Of a stretch of DNA of 60,350 bases, positions 8,633-17,144 are shown piece after piece. A program made the position numbers and the translations under genes. Every line of letters starts with the position of its first letter. Within the stretch, counting starts at the first letter, position 1. Under the pieces are notes generated by a model, which saw only the letters and a list, made by a program, of their open reading frames with translations, searched no databases and had not been told where the DNA came from. Origin of the DNA: an uncultured Clostridia bacterium (GTDB lineage Bacteria > Bacillota > Clostridia > Christensenellales > UBA1242); NCBI GenBank assembly GCA_944381175.1, contig CALWKD010000014.1:1-60350 (forward strand), in the 5' to 3' direction.

Positions 8633-9397
8633 TTAAGCCTCTTCGACAAAATCGTCAAAACTTGGGAAATCAATTTCAGTGATTCTCTCAATTGTCATAG
8701 TGGATGTAAATGCTTCTCCACCTTCCACTCTTATCCCATCAGCAACCACTTTTTGAATGACATCGTCCACATACTCCAGCTTAATTGAGCCCGAATAACT
8801 TTCTTCAATTCCAGTCTCTCCTTCATTCCCCGCTCCACTTTCTTCGCCTGGTGTTGTTGCAGTGGAAGAAACTTCAATTGTGAAGATGATTTTATTTCCT
8901 TGAGTGGTTTTGGTTAGGTTGCGAATTGCTCCTTCGTTTAAAACACTAGTGAAAATTCCTTCCGCTGAAGAATAATCCGCAAACATCGATTCGTATAAAC
9001 TACAGTTTCCTTCAATCAGGGCCTCGTCTGTTTGCTTAATTTTCTCATCTTCTCGTGTGTCGTCCAAATACAAATATTCCTGATAAAGATACCCATCACC
9101 TGGATAATATGCATTAACCTCAAGCGTTCCAGTGTTTTGCGAACTTTTGATGATAAGATTCTCTCCGTCTTTGAGCATATAAAGAACCATGCTCTCTTGC
9201 AAACTGCTCGCTCCTGTGACCTTAATGCCATCGAAAGTAGACACAACTTCTTCGGACGTAACATAAGCCCTGACATCATCCATTGTGAGCTTTTCCGACT
9301 TTGCTTTGTCACCGCATCCCGAAAGTCCAAGTGCTCCAGCGGTCAATGTTGCAACGGCTAGTGCCGAAATCCCAAATATTTTTCCAAATTTTTTCAT
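8633..9397 (-). CDS. Secreted lipoprotein, unknown function (paralogue A)
   Basis: The start chosen is the ATG at 9397, preceded by AGAGGAA; a longer upstream frame lacks a ribosome site. The product (254 aa) begins with Lys-rich MKKFGK, a hydrophobic segment and the lipobox LSGC, so it should be lipidated and held on the outer face of the membrane. The mature part has an acidic Gly/Glu stretch (about 185-200) and repeated beta-type segments, like LppX/LolA-type or DUF6612-type lipoproteins, though I cannot assign a family. It shares layout with the next gene (lipobox, then a DV.x(V/F) helix, then beta strands), suggesting tandem duplication. It ends 29 nt before the cassette terminators, on the opposite strand. 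Confidence 0.75.
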   Translation of the reverse strand: MKKFGKIFGISALAVATLTAGALGLSGCGDKAKSEKLTMDDVRAYVTSEEVVSTFDGIKVTGASSLQESMVLYMLKDGENLIIKSSQNTGTLEVNAYYPGDGYLYQEYLYLDDTREDEKIKQTDEALIEGNCSLYESMFADYSSAEGIFTSVLNEGAIRNLTKTTQGNKIIFTIEVSSTATTPGEESGAGNEGETGIEESYSGSIKLEYVDDVIQKVVADGIRVEGGEAFTSTMTIERITEIDFPSFDDFVEEA

Positions 9398-9563
9398 AAA
9401 TTCCTCTTTGTTTTTTTGTAGGATATCAAAATCCCCCCCCCGTTTGTCAATAAAAAACCAAAAAAATTTTGGATAAAATTTCGAAATGACTGGCGAAAGA
9501 TTGCGATTATCAAAAAAGACTTCGCAAGGTCTTTTCAAAATCTGTAAATTCTAAACATTTATT

Positions 9564-10355
9564 TTAGATTGTCTCAGCGGCTGTTTCTCCAGCCCCAAGC
9601 TCAGTGCCACCTTCGTTTCCATTTCCGCTTTCTGTGCCCTCTTCAACATTTGTTTCAAGGTCCGCTGGGAAATCAATCTCTTCGCTTGTGGCAACAAAAC
9701 TCGCATGCAAAATAACATCCATTGCGTGCATATCAAGTGAAATATTTGAAATTTTGTATCCTCCCGAAATCTTCTCAAAAACAAGAGCGAATGCAACTTC
9801 TCCGGTGGTGTCTTTGTAAGAAAGATTGTAAGTCAAACGACTTCCTTTCTCGGTCTCTGTGATTTTGAGTCCATTCCCTTCCATTTCTTTAAAAAGCGAA
9901 AGAAAGGTTTGAATCGTCATAGACATCTCTCCACTTTCCAAAATTCCAGTTATGTCGACATATTCCTCTGCGGAGGTGCTGTCTGTGGAAAATCTTGTGT
10001 ATTTGTCCGTCTTGCTCGCTCTGTAATAAATATATCCGTCTTTGATGTATATTTCCACATAGCCAGCACTCAGTGTGCCTCCATAATATGGCACATCTTC
10101 CGGCACGTCCATAACAACCTTCGCCTCAACGCCACTTTCGCCAAATAAAATATGTTGAGTGACAACCGCATCGCCAACAATCAGTTCGGACTTAAAACCT
10201 TCTGTCATCTCAGTTTGCGTGGTCGACTTCTCGACAAATTTCTCAACATCTGCAATGGTCGTGTTGCTCCCACATCCCGCCAAACAGCACACTCCAAACG
10301 CAGCAGCCACAAAGGACAGTGCAATGAAGCCCAAAAATTTCTTCTTTCCTTTCAT
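9564..10355 (-). CDS. Secreted lipoprotein, unknown function (paralogue B)
   Basis: The ATG at 10355 follows GGGGAGGAG; the longer frame upstream is not credible. The 263-aa product has a basic N terminus, a hydrophobic core and lipobox CLAGC. The mature domain is beta-rich with YVEIYIKDGYIYYRA (about residue 105), a pattern of LppX/LolA-like lipoproteins. The C terminus is a low-complexity Glu/Gly/Thr tail. It is a likely paralogue of the downstream lipoprotein. The genes are 166 bp apart and may be co-transcribed. Function unknown. Confidence 0.75.
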   Translation of the reverse strand: MKGKKKFLGFIALSFVAAAFGVCCLAGCGSNTTIADVEKFVEKSTTQTEMTEGFKSELIVGDAVVTQHILFGESGVEAKVVMDVPEDVPYYGGTLSAGYVEIYIKDGYIYYRASKTDKYTRFSTDSTSAEEYVDITGILESGEMSMTIQTFLSLFKEMEGNGLKITETEKGSRLTYNLSYKDTTGEVAFALVFEKISGGYKISNISLDMHAMDVILHASFVATSEEIDFPADLETNVEEGTESGNGNEGGTELGAGETAAETI

Positions 10356-10603
10356 TTTCTCCTCCCCTTTTTTTGATGATTTCATTTTACAACACCACTC
10401 ATATCTTGTCAATAAGATTGCAAAAATTTTGTGAAATTTGTTTTGAAAAGGAATATGCGAAAAGGTGCTGTGAGCAAATTTTGGCAAGACAAAAAAATTT
10501 GACAAACGAAAGAAAAATTCGAAATTTTTTCAACATTATTGGACTGAAAAAATTTGCCATTTTTGAAAATAATGAGAAAAATTTCCAAGACCACGCAATA
10601 AAC

Positions 10604-10633
10604 TTGACAATGTTATAAAAATTGTGGTATAAA
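10604..10633 (+). promoter_or_regulatory. SigA-type promoter of tRNA-Arg
   Basis: TTGACA (10604-10609), 18-nt spacer, TATAAA (10628-10633). The tRNA starts 18 nt later. Confidence 0.8.
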
Positions 10634-10650
10634 ACAGAAGTCAAAGTCCT

Positions 10651-10726
10651 GACCTCGTAGTAAAACAGGATATTACGGAGCCCTCCTAAGGCTTTGTTCT
10701 GGGTTCGAGTCCCGGCGGGGTCACCA
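10651..10726 (+). tRNA. tRNA-Arg (anticodon CCU), CCA encoded
   Basis: The 76 nt fold into a cloverleaf: acceptor GACCTCG/CGGGGTC with one G-T pair, D stem GTAA/TTAC, anticodon stem GAGCC/GGCTT enclosing loop CTCCTAA (anticodon CCT, reading AGG), T stem CTGGG/CCCGG with TTCGAGT loop, then A and CCA. It has a consensus promoter and a hairpin terminator. The last 21 nt are repeated further downstream, as expected for an integration site or a decayed second copy. Confidence 0.93.
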
Positions 10727-10735
10727 AGAAAATTT

Positions 10736-10761
10736 AGAGAGTTGATAAGACTCTTTTTTTT
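10736..10761 (+). terminator. Terminator of tRNA-Arg
   Basis: AGAGT/ACTCT hairpin with a 7-nt loop followed by eight T, beginning 10 nt after the CCA end. Confidence 0.7.
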
Positions 10762-10778
10762 GTATCTTTTTGTTTTTA

Positions 10779-11067
10779 GGGACTTGAACGGGCATAGTCG
10801 CGGAGCCAGTGGCTCGATGAAGCGACAAGCCCCGGCGTGATAGCGAATGCAATGAGCGGAGCGAGTCCCGGCGGGGTCACCACAAATAAAAAACAGTGCT
10901 CTTGGCTCGTTTTTAAACAGGTTTAAAAAGTATCGCTTTTTGCTTGTTTTTTTATTCACGACCAAACTAAAATCTCGCTATCTCTGCGATTTTGTCGTGA
11001 CTTAAATTAAATAAGGTTTTGTTTTTTAATTAAGATATACGATGTTTTATGGGACTCGAACGGGCAT
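10779..11067. repeat. Pair of 17-bp tRNA T-arm-like fragments
   Basis: GGGACTTGAACGGGCAT at 10779-10795 and GGGACTCGAACGGGCAT at 11051-11067 differ at one base. The reverse complement contains GTTCGAGTCCC, the T-loop core of many tRNAs, but no cloverleaf surrounds either copy. DNA between them includes the 10862 tRNA-end copy and no credible gene. Confidence 0.5.
10862..10882 (+). repeat. Second copy of the tRNA-Arg 3' end (att-like)
   Basis: These 21 nt are identical to 10706-10726, the end of the T loop, the acceptor strand and CCA of the tRNA. The rest of the tRNA is not here: the DNA just upstream (10796-10861) is G+C-rich and cannot form the other arms. It is either an att scar from a departed or collapsed integrated element or the tail of a dead tRNA gene. 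Confidence 0.7.
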
Positions 11068-11084
11068 GCTTTTTTGTTTGATTT

Positions 11085-11480
11085 TGTCAGGTTGAGCAAG
11101 AACACGAAGTGTTCGCCGTCGAAACATCTCATTGTCAGGTTGAGCGAAGTCGAAACATCTAGATTCTTCGACAGCGGTCGCGGTTGCTCGTTTTTTGTGC
11201 TCTCTTGTCATATTGAGCGGTGTCGAAATACTCTGTCACCCTGCATTGCGAAGCAATCTCACGCCTTGCTTTGCTCCACGGTCAGCGTGGCGGAGTCGAA
11301 GGGTCTCGTTAGATTCTTCGACACGACTTTTAAATAACGAAATTTTGATGAACAGCAAATCTCAAAAGTCGGCTCAGAATGACAGATATGGTAAAACAAT
11401 GCGTGAGATTGCTTCGCGATGCAGAATGACAGGTGTGGTGGGCAAGGCGTTGGATTCTTCGACACTGTCCGTATAAGCAA
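11085..11480. repeat. Dispersed palindromic (REP-like) repeat block
   Basis: The stretch contains repeated units: GTCAGGTTGAGC...GTCGAAACATCT occurs twice (about 11085 and 11133), and AGATTCTTCGACA-like ends occur near 11160, 11311 and 11453. The 32-nt segment at 11233-11264 and its reverse complement at 11401-11432 match at about 29 positions. A small hairpin, GAACAC/GTGTTC, lies at 11100-11114. Open frames here are low-quality and overlap on both strands, so I call no gene. Confidence 0.6.
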
Positions 11481-11555
11481 ACAGGCTTAGAATGGCAAAA
11501 CGCAATCTTGGTCAAAAATTTGAGCAGTCTTTCACAGTGCTTCCCCAAATCCGTC

Positions 11556-11590
11556 AAAAATAAAAGCAAGCAATTAATTTTTTTGCTTGC
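11556..11590 (-). terminator. Terminator after the GT2 gene
   Basis: GCAAGCA (11566-11572) pairs with TGCTTGC (11584-11590). On the minus strand the stem is followed by TTTTATTTTT. Confidence 0.6.
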
Positions 11591-11596
11591 ATTTTT

Positions 11597-12886
11597 CTAT
11601 TTCAACTTATGGACATCCACTGTGTAGTCATGTGGAATTGGTTTCCATTCAACTTTTTTGAAAAGTGCAAAATAGGACGACCATGTGCCAATTTTGTCGA
11701 AAAATGGAAACATAAAGATGTAATGAAACAGTTTGAAAACATTTATTTTTGGCATATATTTGTGGTAAAAGCAATACACAAAAGTCGCTTCCAGCATTTT
11801 CTTTATCCAGTGGTTTAAATAACTCGTCAAAACAGAAATCAAAATCCCTGCAACAACATTCCATGCATTCGCCACCAAAATACCAATAATAATTTGAATT
11901 GTCCACCTAACAAGCCTTCTGCAACCACTTTCAATTGCTGTTGGGAAATTAAGCCAAAAAGTATCAAAAGAGCGAATGGAATTTTTGTTGAATTTGAAGA
12001 TGTTTTTAAGAAGTTTTGGTTCGTTTTCAACAGATGATTGCAAGTGACCTTTTGCCCAACGCAACCTTTGTTTGAGGGCCACTTTAAGTTTATACGGTTG
12101 CTCATCATAAAATCTTGCCGCCTCACAATAGACAACTCTTCCGCCTTGCACAACCACATCGGTGCAAAAGGCCCTGTCTTCGGTTAAACTGGTGTATCTC
12201 CAGCCGTTTTCGACATATTTATTTGAAAAACAAAAACCTGTCCCCTGAATTCTACAAGAAAGCCCCAAGAGATTTTTGCCTCTATGTTCTCCCAAACAAG
12301 TTCGGAGCCAGTGAGTTGCGTAGGAAAAAGAAATCCAATTTTGGTCGATGTTTTTGGAATTTCTGAACGATGTGATAACCTCATTTCCTTCATCATATGC
12401 TTCGTTCATTCTTGTGAAATAATCGGGAGCCAAAACATTGTCCGCATCAAAAATGAAATACGCCTCACAACTTTTCACCCCGCCCGGTACGGTTTGTTTT
12501 ATTTGGTCAAAGAGGTAACGTAGCGCAAACCCCTTTGTTCTTTCATCTGGATTTTTGTGCTCAAAAACAATCGTTTCAATGTCACTTTCTTTTGCAAACT
12601 GCTTTGCAATCTCCGCCGTTTTGTCAGTGCAGTTGTCGGCACAGACAAAAATTGTCAATTTTTCATGTGGAAAGTCTTGGTTTTGTATGCTGTCCAGCAA
12701 ATTTCTGATAACTTTTTCTTCATTTCTTCCCGGAATGCAAATGCCATATTTGTGAAAATTATTTGTCTTTCTAAACTTTTGGTTATACAAAACTCCAGCA
12801 TAATAAAATTTTCTATAAAACTTCAAAACAGAGTAAAAAGTGCCGATTGCACTCAAAATTGTCAGAATTATCTCCAATGCCCCCAC
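11597..12886 (-). CDS. Membrane glycosyltransferase, family GT2
   Basis: This 429-aa enzyme should move a sugar from a nucleotide donor at the cytoplasmic face. I chose GTG at 12886 because GAAGGAG lies 8 nt upstream; a GTG at 12931 overlaps the previous stop but has no ribosome site. After one N-terminal membrane helix comes the GT-A domain with GRNEEKVIRNLLDSI, FVCADNCTDKT, the metal-binding FIFDADN and, further on, QRLRW, the QxxRW signature of processive GT2 enzymes. Two or more membrane helices follow in the C-terminal third (ILVANAWNVVAGILISVLT and later). It is co-directional with the LTA-synthase-like gene 37 nt upstream, so the pair may build a surface polymer or glycolipid anchor. 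Confidence 0.85.
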   Translation of the reverse strand: MGALEIILTILSAIGTFYSVLKFYRKFYYAGVLYNQKFRKTNNFHKYGICIPGRNEEKVIRNLLDSIQNQDFPHEKLTIFVCADNCTDKTAEIAKQFAKESDIETIVFEHKNPDERTKGFALRYLFDQIKQTVPGGVKSCEAYFIFDADNVLAPDYFTRMNEAYDEGNEVITSFRNSKNIDQNWISFSYATHWLRTCLGEHRGKNLLGLSCRIQGTGFCFSNKYVENGWRYTSLTEDRAFCTDVVVQGGRVVYCEAARFYDEQPYKLKVALKQRLRWAKGHLQSSVENEPKLLKNIFKFNKNSIRSFDTFWLNFPTAIESGCRRLVRWTIQIIIGILVANAWNVVAGILISVLTSYLNHWIKKMLEATFVYCFYHKYMPKINVFKLFHYIFMFPFFDKIGTWSSYFALFKKVEWKPIPHDYTVDVHKLK

Positions 12887-12923
12887 AACTAGGTCTCCTT
12901 CTTTTGTTGTATCACAATTATTT

Positions 12924-15092
12924 TCAAGCACTTATATATTCATGTGTCTTGAAATAATTACCATAAAAAATTTTGTCAAGAATCTCAAGTTTGTTTAAAT
13001 GTATAGTCGCTCTTTCGATGAAATCTTCCTTATCTTCCTGAGCGAACCCTTCACAAGTGTAGAGAAGTTTGTTTGCCGAATAACAAATCAATTTGTCTGT
13101 CACGAAAATTCCATATGCTCTTGAATAGATTATGCTTTCAACTTCAGGCACAAACACCGAGGTTCCAAAATATAAATTTTTCCATCCATGAATTCCAAAC
13201 AAATCCAAAATCGTTGGAATAAGGTCGGCGGTTGTGGTAAACTTCGAAATTGTCGTGCTATCGCCATTTTCTTCCATTTTTGCAGTCAGTTTTTGGTCAT
13301 AAATCATACAAGGAATTCGATATAATTCAGAATTGTATGTTTCATCAATACCTTTGGCATAATAAGCCAAGTTGTTATAATATGTATTGTGGTCAGCAAA
13401 CATTACGATGGTCGTTCGGTCTAGCAAATCCTTCTCTTCCAAGGTGTTCATCATAATCCCAATAGCCCTATCAAAATCCATCACAGCAGCAGCATAGTTT
13501 CTCAAATAATCACTCTTTTCACCATTTCCAGCCGGATAGAGCCCATAGGAGTCAAGACTTGCATAATAATTTTCACCATTGTATCCATTCTTCAGATTTT
13601 CTCTTTCAACATAAAGCCCGTGCATAACAAATGTTATGGCAAAAGTCATAAACTGCTCATTTTCCTTAACTGAAGGAAACATAAAATCTCTCATTTTATC
13701 CCAAGCAAGCGAATCAAGCGTCCACTCATCTTTGCACCATTCTCCTTTGTCAACTGTGCCAACAACCCCGTGCTCTTCCATATCCTCAATGGAATAAAAA
13801 TAATCAAAACCAAGAGAATTATGTAATGTCTTTCTGTTGTAAAAACTGCCATAGTTGTGGTGGAAAGAATTTACACCATACAGCGTGTTTTCGCTGTTCT
13901 CCACCGCCGATCTAAACATATTCGGTAATGACCATGGATATTCATTTTCTGGAAAACCATAATTGACATACTCTCCCGTCGGATTTGAGCCCAGCAAGGA
14001 CAAAATCTCGCTTGTGTCCGTTTTTTCTCTTGCATAAAAATTGTCAAGAACCACACTCTCGCCCATAAATTTGTAGAGATTTGGATAAAGAGTTTGCAAG
14101 GTCTCAGCATCATACCACTCATTGAGCCACGCATACCACTCAAATGATTCCACAAGGATGTAAACCAAATTGTTCCCTTCACTCACACCAAAATACTCAG
14201 ATATCTCCAATTTCTCTTCATCTGAGCCGTCACCATAAATCGCACTTGTCACCTTTTCCATATTTGAGGTGTCCACTTTGTTTGAATAAATCCCGCTTAT
14301 TGCCTGATAAACCGCATTTCCAGTGATTCCGTATTGCTGATAAGTGTTGTAGGTCGAGCCATAGAGTTTTTCGACATATGATGCATGACTTTGCTCAACA
14401 CCAGATAAAAAAGGGACAAAGAACGCAACCAAAATTGAAAGGCTTAAAACTCCGCTCGTCACCGAATTTGTGATAATTTTTCGTCTTTTTTGCCATTTAA
14501 TTTTTTCTCTATTTTTCAAAATTCTCTTAAATTCTTTTCTTTCAACTTTTGAAAATTCTTTCATTGCTTTGTAAAGTGGAGATTTAACAATAAAAACCAC
14601 GCTCAGTGCAATGAATAATGCAACAAGTGCGACACAAATCAAAACAAGCCAAACATTTAAGTCAATTTTTTGAAGTGCTCCCGCTGCATCATTTCTTTGG
14701 CTCATCATGCTCCACTCAAAAAAAGTGCCATTTGAGTCATACAAAAAGACCATTCCAACTTCCAAGACGCTTTGCCCAATCAAAACAAGTCCACCAAGGA
14801 CAGTTTGTGCAATCTTGTTTTTGACCAAAATCAAAATTGATGCAAAGATAATCACAATAAGCAAAAAATAATATGGTTTCATCAAAAAAGGAAATCCGGC
14901 AGTAAAGCAAACCGAAAGATATTCGATCAACACACAACAAACCACAAAAGTCCAAACAATTAAGTTGTTTTTCAAAAACCGTCTCATACGCCCTAAAACC
15001 TCAAAATTTACAATTCTGCACAAAAATATAATCAAAATTATTATAATACTTACACGTGAAAATGTCAAGTGCCAAAAAAATAATTTTTCCAT
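12924..15092 (-). CDS. LTA synthase-like phosphoglycerol transferase (sulfatase fold)
   Basis: The 722-aa protein has five hydrophobic helices in its first 220 residues, then a large extracellular alkaline-phosphatase/sulfatase-type domain, the plan of lipoteichoic acid synthases. Family landmarks are LVYILVESFEW (first metal-binding acidic residue), KTDTSEILSLLGS (the Thr region holding the nucleophile), FAITFVMHGLY and VMFADHNTYYNN (Asp-His metal ligands). The enzyme would transfer glycerol phosphate to a lipid- or sugar-linked acceptor outside the membrane. AAAGGAG precedes ATG 15092. It is longer than typical LtaS (about 640-650 aa), so polymer type is uncertain. The GT2 gene follows as a likely partner. 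Confidence 0.83.
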   Translation of the reverse strand: MEKLFFWHLTFSRVSIIIILIIFLCRIVNFEVLGRMRRFLKNNLIVWTFVVCCVLIEYLSVCFTAGFPFLMKPYYFLLIVIIFASILILVKNKIAQTVLGGLVLIGQSVLEVGMVFLYDSNGTFFEWSMMSQRNDAAGALQKIDLNVWLVLICVALVALFIALSVVFIVKSPLYKAMKEFSKVERKEFKRILKNREKIKWQKRRKIITNSVTSGVLSLSILVAFFVPFLSGVEQSHASYVEKLYGSTYNTYQQYGITGNAVYQAISGIYSNKVDTSNMEKVTSAIYGDGSDEEKLEISEYFGVSEGNNLVYILVESFEWYAWLNEWYDAETLQTLYPNLYKFMGESVVLDNFYAREKTDTSEILSLLGSNPTGEYVNYGFPENEYPWSLPNMFRSAVENSENTLYGVNSFHHNYGSFYNRKTLHNSLGFDYFYSIEDMEEHGVVGTVDKGEWCKDEWTLDSLAWDKMRDFMFPSVKENEQFMTFAITFVMHGLYVERENLKNGYNGENYYASLDSYGLYPAGNGEKSDYLRNYAAAVMDFDRAIGIMMNTLEEKDLLDRTTIVMFADHNTYYNNLAYYAKGIDETYNSELYRIPCMIYDQKLTAKMEENGDSTTISKFTTTADLIPTILDLFGIHGWKNLYFGTSVFVPEVESIIYSRAYGIFVTDKLICYSANKLLYTCEGFAQEDKEDFIERATIHLNKLEILDKIFYGNYFKTHEYISA

Positions 15093-15464
15093 ATTGCGCT
15101 CCTTTCAAACCTTATACAAAAAAAACAAACAGGTTACAAAATTTTGAAACTAGCGTAATAATTAAGAGAGATTCATTTTTAGAGTTTTTTTCTTGAGACT
15201 TAATAGAGTGAAAAACTTTTCTAAGAATTTAAAATTGGAATATCGCAGTCCAACAACAAAAAACAAAGATATTTTTGTTTCAACAACTTGATTTTTTGTT
15301 TTAATTGTGAGACTCAATATTTTAAACTTTATGTCAAAATTAAAGAGTAATAGTTAATCTTAAGTTCACATCATTTAGTTTCAAAGTTATAGCCCTTGGA
15401 GCATTTTTGTCGCTAATTTTCGACATTATGAATAAAATCGTAGAGAGATAATTTTTCAATTTTG
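15093..15464. other. Intergenic region, no gene seen
   Basis: About 370 A/T-rich bases between divergent genes. It contains the short repeat TACAAAATTTTGAAACTAGC (15135-15154) and an AAACAAA/TTTGTTT hairpin near 15265. No open frame, RNA fold or riboswitch is recognisable. Confidence 0.5.
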
Positions 15465-15494
15465 TTGTCGAAATTGAATAATTTTTGCTATAAT
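15465..15494 (+). promoter_or_regulatory. Promoter of the DUF2238 gene
   Basis: TTGTCG (15465-15470), 18-nt spacer, TATAAT (15489-15494). The start codon lies 16 nt beyond the -10 box, with AAGGAG between. Confidence 0.6.
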
Positions 15495-15510
15495 TACTCA
15501 AGGAGTTTCT

Positions 15511-16173
15511 ATGAGAAGAAAAATTTTAATTGCCTCTCTTGTGGCAACTGCAGTTTGGTTTGTTTGTGCGGTGGTGTTCATCCCTTTGGCTTACACTGGA
15601 AAAGTTGTCGGTGGATTTAACAAATATTTTGCACTTGTTTCCGTGCTTCTTATGATTTGGATTCCTTACATTTTGAGTGTGGTAAAGATAAAATTTGATT
15701 TTTCAACTTTGATTGTTTATCTCGTCTTTATCTTTCTCTCAACAATGGTGGGGTCGGTTTGGAATATTTTTGCAATTTGGCTGTGGTATGACACAGTAAT
15801 TCACCTTTTCAGCGGTGTTTTGATTGGCTTTGTCGGCTACTCATTATTCACGCAAAACACAAAGACAAAATTAGAATATTTCTGGCTCTTCATTTTCATC
15901 ATTGCTTTCACAATGCTTTGTGGCGGAGTTTGGGAGATTTATGAGTTTATGGCAGACAGCCTCACGGGCACAAATATGCAAATTTACGAAGGATTTGCCG
16001 GGCAAGATGCTCTCGTTGACACGATGATTGACATAATCTGTGATTTGGGTGGAAGTTTGATTGCAGCAATTTGCTGTGTGTTTATTGAAAAGAACAAAAG
16101 GGCGAAAGAAGAAATTTTTGAGAGTCCAGATAATGCAACCACGATGGAACAACCTAAACAAGAAGTGGAGTAA
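15511..16173 (+). CDS. YjdF/DUF2238-family integral membrane protein
   Basis: The 220-aa protein has about six hydrophobic helices. The family-defining residues are in WYDTVIHLFSGVLIGF, GGVWEIYEFMAD and DTMIDIICDLGGSL, which match the conserved D..IH..sG, WEi.E and DTm.Dl...G motifs of DUF2238. The activity of this family is not known; the conserved acidic and His residues inside membrane helices would suit a metal or lipid substrate, but that is speculation. The C-terminal tail is charged and cytoplasmic. AAGGAG lies 5 nt before ATG. It appears to be a single-gene unit or paired with the small gene downstream. Confidence 0.8.
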   Translation: MRRKILIASLVATAVWFVCAVVFIPLAYTGKVVGGFNKYFALVSVLLMIWIPYILSVVKIKFDFSTLIVYLVFIFLSTMVGSVWNIFAIWLWYDTVIHLFSGVLIGFVGYSLFTQNTKTKLEYFWLFIFIIAFTMLCGGVWEIYEFMADSLTGTNMQIYEGFAGQDALVDTMIDIICDLGGSLIAAICCVFIEKNKRAKEEIFESPDNATTMEQPKQEVE

Positions 16174-16229
16174 CCTCTCAAAATAAAAAAATAGAATACA
16201 AAATAGAATTTTTTCACAAACTAAGACAA

Positions 16230-16436
16230 ATGTATTTCAATTATCACGCAAAGGTCAAAAGATTGGTCCGTGATGGGCGATGCGTGGGGTTTAAGTTTGT
16301 GGAAAGTTATCACAAAATCAGCCCCTGCCTTCTGATTTATTGCGATGACGGGAAAATCTATCCAATTAGGAAGCATAAATTTGAGGAATACCAATTTTTG
16401 CTTTTAACTTGCGGTGTGATTGAAAAATCAGACTAA
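16230..16436 (+). CDS. Small conserved-looking protein, 68 aa
   Basis: The product has a soluble alpha/beta look: YHAKVKRLVRDGR, then FKFVESYHKISPCLLIYCDDG, then YPIRKHKFEEYQFLL. The regular alternation, lack of bias and position between promoter-bearing units make it more than a chance frame. Start context is poor: there is no strong ribosome site before ATG 16230, so coupling to the upstream gene 57 nt away is possible. Function unknown. Confidence 0.6.
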   Translation: MYFNYHAKVKRLVRDGRCVGFKFVESYHKISPCLLIYCDDGKIYPIRKHKFEEYQFLLLTCGVIEKSD

Positions 16437-16466
16437 AAGTATACAAAATTTTAAAACTAGCAAAAT

Positions 16467-16503
16467 AAAAAAGGGTTATACATTTTTAGTAAACCCCTTT
16501 TTA
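16467..16503. terminator. Bidirectional terminator
   Basis: AAAAAAGGGTT and AACCCCTTTTT flank a 14-nt loop between convergent genes. A-runs and T-runs on both sides suit both strands. Confidence 0.6.
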
Positions 16504-16536
16504 TTAGTTTCAAGATTGCTTGACTAACGTGCTTTT

Positions 16537-17037
16537 TTATTGCTTCTTTGCAGATATTGCTGTTGTGGCAATTGTAACAATTGCAATGATTGCATTGATG
16601 ACAAGTGTCGCATACATTGGAACAAGGCCTGTGTTAAATTCTGAACTGTAGTGGTCACCACAGTAAATAGCAACTGTGAAAATGCTTGCGATTGCAAGAA
16701 TTGCTGAAAGAACTGCCGACAAAATCATCACTACTTTGACTGCCTTGACTGCTTTTTCGCTTTTGATAACGCCAAAGTCCACAAGAATTTTTGCAAGACC
16801 TGAGATGATGAGCAGTGAAGCAAAAATCAAGAGCAAAATCAACACAACTGCTGTCCCAACAGGAGCACCTTCATCGAATGAGATGCAGTCAAAACCTGAC
16901 ACATTCATATCTCCCACCGACTCTCCTGCAAGCTTATAGCCTATATAAGGCAAAGCCACAAAGGCCACAAGCAAAACAGCAAGCAACACCGTCACAGCAT
17001 CCAAGATTGTCTTAAAGACTGACTTTTTTTCTGCCAT
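16537..17037 (-). CDS. Four-helix membrane protein, unknown
   Basis: The 166-aa product has four clear hydrophobic segments (about 15-35, 60-82, 98-120 and 138-162) and short loops. The first extracytoplasmic loop carries an acidic GDMNVSGFDCISFDEG stretch with a single Cys. No catalytic motif is visible. The ribosome site AGGAGGAG precedes ATG 17037. It sits between DUF2238-type genes and spoIVA without sharing a strong operon. No family recognised. Confidence 0.65.
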   Translation of the reverse strand: MAEKKSVFKTILDAVTVLLAVLLVAFVALPYIGYKLAGESVGDMNVSGFDCISFDEGAPVGTAVVLILLLIFASLLIISGLAKILVDFGVIKSEKAVKAVKVVMILSAVLSAILAIASIFTVAIYCGDHYSSEFNTGLVPMYATLVINAIIAIVTIATTAISAKKQ

Positions 17038-17144
17038 ATTATCCTCCTCCTAGAATTTAAATATCACAATGCTGCACATTTCGTCAAGAAAATTGAGAAA
17101 ATAATCAGAATTTTTTGCAAGATTTTTCAAAAATGATAGGATTT

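Noticed and set aside
10399..10965. A 188-codon minus-strand frame across the tRNA-Arg
   Set aside because: It overlaps the tRNA and its terminator on the opposite strand and has no ribosome site or family features.
11074..11627. Overlapping frames in the repeat block on both strands
   Set aside because: They arise from the repeats and have no start signals or plausible protein features.
15093..15510. Riboswitch before the YjdF/DUF2238 gene
   Set aside because: The yjdF riboswitch belongs to a different YjdF family, and no conserved RNA core is visible.
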